Shown here: in pieces, positions 1 through 5,367 of the stretch
Position numbering within the stretch: position 1 is the first letter of the stretch
How the letters are laid out: each line of letters begins with the position of its first letter
From: Clostridia bacterium
GTDB taxonomy: Bacteria > Bacillota_A > Clostridia > Christensenellales > Aristaeellaceae
DNA length: 10,954 nucleotides
Assembly (NCBI GenBank): GCA_017509065.1
Contig: JAFWQM010000056.1
Location: 1-10,954, forward strand
Reading direction: 5' to 3'
Program-made: the position numbers and the translations under genes
The notes under the pieces: generated by a model
Databases searched by the model: none
Told to the model about the DNA's origin: nothing
Seen by the model: only the letters and a program-made list of their open reading frames with translations

Positions 1-1
1 C

Positions 2-1426
2 GACAACATCTTAGCCGCCAAGGGCTTTGCCGTTTCCGGCGATACGTCCCTGGTGTACTCCTTCGATCAGGCGTTTGACAAGGACACCTACGCCAAAGCC
101 TACGGCACCGGCGCGGAAGTCAAGGCCCTGTTCGCCGGCGCGGACATGAACCGCTACGAGGGCAAGGGCGGCAACGAAATCGTGTACTATTCCCGCAGCA
201 ATTGGGAAGGCACTGTCACCCCCGGCGCTGTGAAGCTGACCATGACCGACAAGCTGGCCGCCGATGTGGTGCTGGACGACGCTGATCTCCCCGACGCCAC
301 GGGCGTGGAATTCCCCACCATGGGCAAAAACGCCAACCTTCAGCTCATCAACATGATGGACGCGGCCTATGACGATCCTCAGTGGGATACCTTCATGGAT
401 CAGCTGACCTATGAAGAAATGGCTTCCGTCACCCTGACGGGCCTCCGTGAAACCGCGGGCGTCAGCAGCGTGGGCAAGCCCGGCACCATCGACCACAACG
501 GCCCCTCCGGCGTGACCCAGAAGTATTCCATCGGAGCCAACGGCTATGCCACCGTGAACGACGATCCGGGCAAGGATCTGAAGGGCACCTGCTACCCCTG
601 CAACGGCATCATCGCCGCCACTTTCAACGACAAGCTGGCCGAGGAAGTTGGCGAGCTCATCGGCGAAGACGCCATGTGGGCGGGCTACGCCGGTTTGTAC
701 GGCACGGGCCTGAACATCCACCGTTCTCCCTACGCGGGCCGTGTATTCGAGTATTATTCCGAGGACGGGATGCTCACCGGCCTCATCGACACCGCCGAAA
801 CCAAGGGCATCCAGAGCAAGGGCGTATATGTGTACAACAAGCACTTCGTCATGAACGACCAGGAAAACAACCGCGCCGGGATCGGCACCTGGGTGACGGA
901 ACAGGCCCTGCGTGAGATTTATCTCCGCGCCTTCGAGTTGCCCATCGTCAACGCCGACGCGAAATGCGTCATGACCGGCTATAACCGCTTAGGGGCCAAC
1001 TGGTGCGGCGCGTATTCCGAACTGCTCATCGGCTGGCTCCGGGGCGAAGCTGGCATGGACGGCTTCGCGGTCAGCGACATGTACGATTCCTCTTACATGG
1101 TGCCTGTGCATGAAATCGTGGCGGGCAACGACATCCCCGACGGTGAACTGGCCCTGGACAGTCTGTCCGCCTACGGTCCCAAGGGCAGCAATCCCAACGC
1201 CGCCGTGGCCCAGGCCATGCGGACCTCCACTAAGCGGGTCATGTACACTGTGCTTCATTCCCGCGGCATGGATGGCATCAGCGAATACACCAAGGTCGTG
1301 TCCATCACTCCCTGGTGGCAGACGGCTCTGGACGCTGCCCAATGGTCGCTGCTGGGGTTGAGCGTGATTGCTTTGGCTCTGCTGCTCCTTGATATGTACG
1401 GTAAGAAAAAACCTAAGAAAGCTTGA
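2..1426 (+). CDS. GH3 glycosidase, permuted domain order, C-terminal membrane anchor (5' end outside window)
   Basis: This is a retaining glycosidase of family GH3, probably beta-glucosidase-like; the exact substrate cannot be read. The frame is open from base 2 with no stop, so the gene begins before the window; the GTG at 53 is internal. In the 474 visible residues, residues 1-60 resemble the end of the GH3 C-terminal alpha/beta domain. They are followed by the TIM-barrel catalytic domain, with DHNGPSG at 164, GTGLNIHRSPYAGR with EYYSED, KHF at 280-282 followed by NDQENNR, and the nucleophile Asp359 in FAVSDMYD (codon 1076-1078). After the barrel there is only one hydrophobic helix (449-463) and a basic tail, KKKPKKA. 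The order C-domain then barrel is the permuted arrangement known from Ruminococcus albus and Butyrivibrio beta-glucosidases. The basic tail implies an outward-facing enzyme tethered by its C-terminus. Confidence is high for the family and moderate for the permutation, since the N-terminus is unseen. Confidence 0.93.
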   Translation, partial: DNILAAKGFAVSGDTSLVYSFDQAFDKDTYAKAYGTGAEVKALFAGADMNRYEGKGGNEIVYYSRSNWEGTVTPGAVKLTMTDKLAADVVLDDADLPDATGVEFPTMGKNANLQLINMMDAAYDDPQWDTFMDQLTYEEMASVTLTGLRETAGVSSVGKPGTIDHNGPSGVTQKYSIGANGYATVNDDPGKDLKGTCYPCNGIIAATFNDKLAEEVGELIGEDAMWAGYAGLYGTGLNIHRSPYAGRVFEYYSEDGMLTGLIDTAETKGIQSKGVYVYNKHFVMNDQENNRAGIGTWVTEQALREIYLRAFELPIVNADAKCVMTGYNRLGANWCGAYSELLIGWLRGEAGMDGFAVSDMYDSSYMVPVHEIVAGNDIPDGELALDSLSAYGPKGSNPNAAVAQAMRTSTKRVMYTVLHSRGMDGISEYTKVVSITPWWQTALDAAQWSLLGLSVIALALLLLDMYGKKKPKKA

Positions 1427-1477
1427 TAGCTCGTCGAATTGCTTTTCAGTCGATAGAGATGGCTTTTTGGAAAGGGG

Positions 1478-1524
1478 TCTGGGGGGAACCATTCTTTGGC
1501 CGCCAAAGAATGGTTCCCCCCAGA
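1478..1524. repeat. Perfect 47-bp palindrome (23-bp arms, 1-nt centre)
   Basis: Bases 1478-1500 and 1502-1524 are exact reverse complements around the single C at 1501. The outer ends are TCTGGGGGG and CCCCCCAGA, and the centre is TTTGGCCGCCAAA. It lies between the GH3 stop and the terminator at 1544. It has no U-run after it, so it is not itself a standard terminator. Its perfection suggests a dispersed REP/MITE-like palindrome or a protein-binding site. As RNA it would form a very stable hairpin that could protect the upstream mRNA 3' end. Confidence 0.9.
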
Positions 1525-1543
1525 AACACCAGATTCGTTCTTT

Positions 1544-1575
1544 CCGGCAGACCCTTTCGGCCTGCCGGTTTTTTT
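1544..1575 (+). terminator. Rho-independent terminator after the first GH3 gene
   Basis: CCGGCAG (1544-1550) pairs with CTGCCGG (1562-1568) across an 11-nt loop and is followed at once by seven T (1569-1575). It closes the first GH3 transcript and separates it from the regulator operon, whose promoter begins immediately downstream. Confidence 0.85.
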
Positions 1576-1577
1576 GT

Positions 1578-1606
1578 TTGTAATAAACTGCAAAATATGC
1601 TATAAT
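1578..1606 (+). promoter_or_regulatory. SigA-type extended -10 promoter of the two-component operon
   Basis: TTGTAA (1578-1583), a 17-bp spacer, then TATAAT (1601-1606) preceded by TGC (1598-1600), which makes an extended -10. Transcription would start near 1613, giving a leader of about 36 nt before the ATG at 1649. The -35 touches the end of the preceding terminator. Confidence 0.72.
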
Positions 1607-1648
1607 TCATGCCAGGAAAAACAAACGAAAGGACGCGGGAGGGTCAGC

Positions 1649-2353
1649 ATGCTTTTAATTGCCATTGTGGACGACGATCCCAAGGACGCATCGCAGCTGA
1701 AAGACTGCGTGGAAGCGTATTGCAGGAAAAACAGCCTTGCCGCCCTGGTGCATACCTACCGCGACGGGCTGGATTTTATCCGCGGCGCGGAAACCCATGA
1801 CATCATTTTCCTGGATATTCAGATGGGCAAGCTGGACGGCCTGGAAACCGCCCGGCTGGTGCGGAAAATCAACCAGGAATCCATTTTGATTTTCGTGACC
1901 AATATGGCCCAGTTCGCCATCAAGGGTTATGAAGTAGACGCCCTGGATTTTATCATCAAGCCCGCTTCCCTGGCCTCCATCGTTTACGTGATGGATAAGG
2001 CCATGAAGCGGCTGGACGGCAACAGCCGCGCCATGTTTTCCCTGAAAACGGCGGATGGCGCCGTCAGCCTGTCTGCCAACGACATTTTATTTGTGGAAGT
2101 CTTTGACCACAATCTGGTCTATCATACCACCCGAGGCGAGTATACCGTGCGCGGCCGCTTAAGCGACGTAAGTGAAAAGCTGGACCAGGAAAAATTCGTC
2201 ATGTGCAACCGAAGCTTCATCGTGAACCTGCGCCATGTGTCCAACGTGACGGCGGATTATCTGCTGATCGGCGATACCCGCATCTCCGTGTCCAAATCCC
2301 ACCGGAAGGAACTGATGAACAGATTTTCCAGCTTTTTGGGGGACAGCCTGTGA
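1649..2353 (+). CDS. LytTR-family response regulator (AgrA/VirR-like)
   Basis: A 234-residue cytoplasmic transcription regulator controlled by phosphorylation. The receiver domain (about 1-120) has the acidic pocket Asp8-Asp9-Asp10, the phosphoacceptor Asp56 in IIFLDIQM, Thr84 in FVTN and Lys104 in IIKP. The C-terminal part (about 130-232) is a LytTR DNA-binding domain, with DILFVEVFDHNLVYHTTRGEY and later FVMCNRSFIVNLRHV, which matches the FxRxHrSfiVNl signature of the family. The ATG at 1649 is chosen because GGGAGGG lies 5 nt upstream and the promoter and terminator precede it; the open frame extends further 5', but that part runs through the terminator. The kinase gene follows after 14 nt, so the two form one operon with the regulator first. 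Its targets are not evident from the window. Confidence 0.95.
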   Translation: MLLIAIVDDDPKDASQLKDCVEAYCRKNSLAALVHTYRDGLDFIRGAETHDIIFLDIQMGKLDGLETARLVRKINQESILIFVTNMAQFAIKGYEVDALDFIIKPASLASIVYVMDKAMKRLDGNSRAMFSLKTADGAVSLSANDILFVEVFDHNLVYHTTRGEYTVRGRLSDVSEKLDQEKFVMCNRSFIVNLRHVSNVTADYLLIGDTRISVSKSHRKELMNRFSSFLGDSL

Positions 2354-2367
2354 GGCGGGGGTAAGAA

Positions 2368-3705
2368 ATGATTACAAATACCGCGTGGATTGGAAATATC
2401 GATCATCGCGTTTCTGCGGCGGTGGTGTTTTTTGCGTTGCTGCTGCTTTTGAATACCGGAACACAGCGAAAGCTGTTTCCTCTGCGGGCGGCGGGCGCTT
2501 TCCTGGTGATGCTCGGCGTGGGCTGGGTCATTCGGTCCCTGGCCGATGTGTGGGCCCCGAATATGATGGTGCAGGCCGCGGGATACAGCCTCCAAATACT
2601 GGCGCTGTTCCTGCTGTTCGTGGGAGCCAGCTTTTTCTGCTACCACGCCAAAAAACCGGAAACCCTCTACAATGGTTTGCTGGCGCTGACCATCTTCAAA
2701 ATCGCCTGGAACAGCTTCAAAGCAGGCGGAAGCGTGCTCATGGTAAACGGAATCGAGCCGCCGTGGGAAATGTACAGTATCGCAGGTTCTTTGGTTTCCT
2801 ATCTGGTTTATTTTCCCATCTGTATCGCGCTGTGTTTCCTTTTCCGAAAGCTGGTCAAGGAACCGCCGTATCACGCTCCGGCAGGGGTGATGATGGTATT
2901 GACGGTCGTGTTTGTGGCGCTCCAAATGGTGCTTGAATTCTGCGGCCACATGTTCACCGTCGAAGTGGACGCGCTGTTCCTGTATTATCTGTGCGCCCTG
3001 CTGTATACCATCCTGAACTATGCCGCTCTGCTGATGATCGCGGCGCTGGACAGCTTCCGCCATGAAAACCGCACCATGCACGATTTCATCAGCAACAAAA
3101 TGCGGTATTACGAAATGAGCCACGACGGCATCGTGGCGCTGCAAACCAAATGCCACGACCTGAAGCACCAGATCCGCGCCATCCGTTCCGAGGCGGGCAA
3201 GGCGAAATTTGACGAATATCTGAACGAACTGGAGGACTCCATTAACGAATACTCCACCGTGATCGAGTGCGGCAACCAGACGGTGGACATTGTGCTGACG
3301 GAAAAAAATATCCTGTGTTATTCCAACCAAGTGAAGTTTTCCTATATGATTGACGGTTCCTTGTTCGCATTCCTCACGGAACGGGAAATCTATTCCCTGT
3401 TCGGCAACGCCCTGGACAATGCCCTGGAGGCTGTGACCAAAATAGAAGACCCTGCTCAGCGCATGATCACCCTGAAAAGCAACGTGCGGGGCGATCTGGT
3501 GGTGCTCCAGGTAGAAAACACCTATGCGGGTGATATGAACCTGACGGAATCCGAACTGCCCCACACCACCAAATCAGGCAGCGGCCACGGCTTCGGCCTG
3601 CGTTCCATTCAGCGCCTGGCAGAAAAGCACGGGGGTATGATGTCCGTCCGGGCGGAAAACGGGGTGTTCAAATTGAGCGTGGTCATGCGGCTCGACTCTG
3701 GATGA
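2368..3705 (+). CDS. GHKL sensor histidine kinase (AgrC-like, HPK10 type)
   Basis: A 445-residue membrane sensor kinase, the expected partner of the LytTR regulator just upstream. The N-terminal half has six or seven hydrophobic segments (roughly 15-30, 40-56, 68-92, 136-159, 172-192, 201-226, with a weak one near 100-114), forming a membrane sensor without a large extracellular domain. The dimerization helix carries KCHDLKHQ; His263 is the likely phosphoacceptor by analogy with the HDxxN/H motif of AgrC. The ATPase part has the N box NALDNALEA (Asn347, Asp350, Asn351) and the G box GSGHGFGL (404-411). GGCGGGGG precedes the ATG. No agrB/agrD pair is present, so its signal is unknown. The stop TGA overlaps an ATG (ATGA) that opens a 28-codon ORF. 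Confidence 0.95.
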   Translation: MITNTAWIGNIDHRVSAAVVFFALLLLLNTGTQRKLFPLRAAGAFLVMLGVGWVIRSLADVWAPNMMVQAAGYSLQILALFLLFVGASFFCYHAKKPETLYNGLLALTIFKIAWNSFKAGGSVLMVNGIEPPWEMYSIAGSLVSYLVYFPICIALCFLFRKLVKEPPYHAPAGVMMVLTVVFVALQMVLEFCGHMFTVEVDALFLYYLCALLYTILNYAALLMIAALDSFRHENRTMHDFISNKMRYYEMSHDGIVALQTKCHDLKHQIRAIRSEAGKAKFDEYLNELEDSINEYSTVIECGNQTVDIVLTEKNILCYSNQVKFSYMIDGSLFAFLTEREIYSLFGNALDNALEAVTKIEDPAQRMITLKSNVRGDLVVLQVENTYAGDMNLTESELPHTTKSGSGHGFGLRSIQRLAEKHGGMMSVRAENGVFKLSVVMRLDSG

Positions 3706-3788
3706 ACCAGTACAGCGTTCAAATATATCATGTGGATCAACTGAATCATTCCTGTTCACCTGTCGAGGCATGTGGCATATCAATTTGA
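3702..3788 (+). CDS. Doubtful 28-residue ORF coupled to the kinase stop
   Basis: An ATG overlaps the kinase stop codon as ATGA, the usual arrangement for coupled translation. The ORF encodes 28 residues, starting MNQYSVQIYHVDQ and ending in a stretch with two Cys (CSPVEAC). It is tempting as a peptide paired with an AgrC-like sensor. Against it: there is no Shine-Dalgarno, no export leader or hydrophobic helix, and it uses codons (ATA, TCA) rare in the neighbouring genes. A random ORF of this size is quite possible. Confidence 0.15.
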   Translation: MNQYSVQIYHVDQLNHSCSPVEACGISI

Positions 3789-3795
3789 AAATATT

Positions 3796-3826
3796 GTTAC
3801 TGCTCAGCCTTCGGCTTCGTAGTAAC
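3796..3826 (+). other. Stable RNA hairpin between kinase and nucleosidase genes
   Basis: GTTACTGC (3796-3803) pairs with GTAGTAAC (3819-3826, one G-U not counted as mismatch). A 2x2 internal loop separates it from an inner AGCC-ttc-GGCT stem. No U-run follows, so it is not a clear terminator. It may end or stabilise the kinase transcript, or belong to the leader of the nucleosidase gene. The rest of 3789-3933 shows no promoter I trust and no riboswitch I recognise. Confidence 0.5.
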
Positions 3827-3933
3827 GCCTGGGTGAGGATTCCATCCCTCCCCCGCGCGGAACTGAAAAAAATCATTACCCGAAGCGGTTCTCTTGTGAT
3901 ACACGAATAAAAATCAAACGGGAGAGAAACAGT

Positions 3934-5031
3934 ATGAAACGTTTTTGGTCAATTCTGGTCGTCGTCTTCATGGTTCTTTTATCCATTCCGGCGCTGGGGG
4001 AAAGCAATGAAGCTCCCATTGGCATCATTGGCGCTATGGATACGGAAATCACCCTGATTCAGGACAGCATGGAAATCACCGGCATGGACGTGATCTCCGG
4101 CATGAAATTCTGGCGGGGAAGCATCAACGGCTGCCCCGTGGTGCTGGTCAAGTGCGGCGAGGGCAAAGTGAACGCCGCGATGGCGGCCCAGACCCTGGCG
4201 ACGTGCTACGGCGTGTGCGCCATCATCAATACCGGCGTGGCGGGGGCGCTGGACGAACGCCTGAACGTGGGCGATATCGTGATTTCCACCGACGCCGTGC
4301 AGCATGACATGGACGTAACGCCTTTGGGTTATGACCTGGGCGTAGTGCCCAGCGTGGGTTACGCCGCCTTTGCCGCCGACGCGGAGCTGATCGCCCTGGC
4401 GGCCGCCTCCGCCGAAAAGATGGCACAGAACGCGCGGGTGCTCCAGGGCCGCGTTTGCTCCGGCGACCAGTTTATCGCGGGCCAGGAACAGAAGCAGGCC
4501 ATCACCCAGGCGTTGGGCGGCGCGTGCTGTGAAATGGAAGGCGCTTCCATCGCCCAGGTGTGCGCGCTGAACAAAATTCCCTTCGTGATTATCCGCGCCA
4601 TTTCCGATAAAGCCGACGGATCCGCCGACGTGGTGTATACGGAGTTTGAAGCGGAAGCGGCCAAGCGATCCGCCGCCATCGTGCTGGATATGATCGGCGT
4701 AAAGGAAGCGCCGGTTCAGTATGTGCTGTACTTAGGCACCAACGATAAGGACAGCAACCAGCTTGAAATGACCAAAGAAGAAGCCATGGAGATGGCCAAG
4801 GATATCCTGATTAAGCAGCTGGGAGGCTACACCATTCAGGAAGCCAACGGCGGCTGGATCGACGACGACGGCACCCAGTATCAGGAATACACCCTGGTGA
4901 TCTACCTGAGCGACGTGACGGAAGAAAAAATGTACGAGGTGGCGGAGGAGCTGCGCGTGGCGTTTAACCAAACCGCCGTCCTGATCTTAGGGGATGAAGA
5001 AGTTCTGTCGGATTACTTCATGGGGAACTGA
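3934..5031 (+). CDS. Exported 5'-methylthioadenosine/S-adenosylhomocysteine nucleosidase with a DUF3574-like C-terminal domain
   Basis: MTAN enzymes split MTA, SAH and 5'-deoxyadenosine into adenine and the thioribose part. Residues 1-22 form a signal peptide (basic MKR, hydrophobic core, ALG/E cleavage). Residues 28-255 align throughout with E. coli MTAN and keep its catalytic set: Glu38 in GAMDTEITLI (E12), Glu202 in CEMEGASIAQVC (E174) and Asp225 in RAISDKAD (D197). A C-terminal part of about 105 residues (261-365), from YVLYLGTND through GGWIDDDGTQYQEYTLVIYLSD to FNQTAVLIL, is absent from the usual 230-residue enzyme and resembles DUF3574 by eye. GGAGAG lies 7 nt before the ATG. Cytoplasmic location is the rule for this family, so an exported, complete enzyme is odd; Borrelia Bgp is a known surface-exposed case. 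No symbol is given because mtnN normally denotes the cytoplasmic enzyme. It is a single gene with its own terminator. Confidence 0.93.
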   Translation: MKRFWSILVVVFMVLLSIPALGESNEAPIGIIGAMDTEITLIQDSMEITGMDVISGMKFWRGSINGCPVVLVKCGEGKVNAAMAAQTLATCYGVCAIINTGVAGALDERLNVGDIVISTDAVQHDMDVTPLGYDLGVVPSVGYAAFAADAELIALAAASAEKMAQNARVLQGRVCSGDQFIAGQEQKQAITQALGGACCEMEGASIAQVCALNKIPFVIIRAISDKADGSADVVYTEFEAEAAKRSAAIVLDMIGVKEAPVQYVLYLGTNDKDSNQLEMTKEEAMEMAKDILIKQLGGYTIQEANGGWIDDDGTQYQEYTLVIYLSDVTEEKMYEVAEELRVAFNQTAVLILGDEEVLSDYFMGN

Positions 5032-5060
5032 CCGCATACACATTCCGTAAGCAAAAAATG

Positions 5061-5107
5061 GCCCTGCGGCGGTTCGGCGAGCAAAGCTGAACGGCCGCGG
5101 GGCTTTT
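5061..5107 (+). terminator. Rho-independent terminator after the nucleosidase gene
   Basis: An 18-bp stem, 5061-5078 with 5086-5103, has one mismatch and two G-U pairs and encloses the loop GAGCAAA. TTTT follows (5104-5107). A run of six A just upstream could let it work on the opposite strand too. Confidence 0.85.
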
Positions 5108-5293
5108 CATTCTCGTCACACGCGATGCGGTTTGGACGGCGTTTCCTTAAGAATAGCGCCCCCTACAGCTTTTTCGGAAGGGGACTGGCGGGAAACCGTT
5201 CACGTTCTTTTTTTGTCGTGAATGGCAAGTTTTGTGCTTTACGGTTCCTGGGGGTTCGTTCGTGCCAAATCCCTTTTTCTATGCTTTCGGTTA
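5108..5293. other. Intergenic stretch before the second GH3 gene
   Basis: No gene is supported here. The only structure is a hairpin, CCGTTCACG (5196-5204) with CGTGAATGG (5217-5225, one G-U), whose 12-nt loop is almost all T. It has no proper U-run after it. The rest, with G/T-rich tracts around 5240-5260, shows nothing I can interpret. Confidence 0.35.
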
Positions 5294-5302
5294 TGCTATG
5301 AT
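5294..5302 (+). promoter_or_regulatory. Candidate extended -10 for the secreted GH3 gene
   Basis: TGC (5294-5296) directly precedes TATGAT (5297-5302), a five-of-six match to TATAAT with the extended -10 element, as in the regulator operon promoter. The -35 position (5274-5279) is only T-rich. The start would lie near 5309, giving a leader of about 58 nt. Confidence 0.45.
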
Positions 5303-5367
5303 GATACCGCAAAGAGTTTTGCGACACTGCGAAACCCACCCTCACAATAAGAAAAGGAGAAGGAAAC

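Noticed and set aside
11..844. 277-codon open frame on the - strand opposite the first GH3
   Set aside because: Gly/Val/His-rich mirror of GC-rich codons; the + strand has complete GH3 motifs.
1496..1648. Longer N-terminus of the response regulator
   Set aside because: The extension would cover the palindrome, the terminator and the promoter. The ATG at 1649 has the ribosome binding site and starts a normal receiver domain.
2257..3564. 435-codon open frame on the - strand opposite the kinase
   Set aside because: Antisense shadow of the GHKL kinase; His/Gln-rich composition, no domain and no ribosome binding site.
3706..3933. SAM or SAH riboswitch upstream of the nucleosidase
   Set aside because: I looked for the SAM-I core and the SAH-type helices and found neither; only a simple hairpin is visible.
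5190..5250. LytTR-type direct repeats (ACCGTTCAC at 5195, ACGGTTCCT at 5241)
   Set aside because: The half-sites match loosely and are 46 bp apart, not the usual ~21 bp spacing of LytTR sites.
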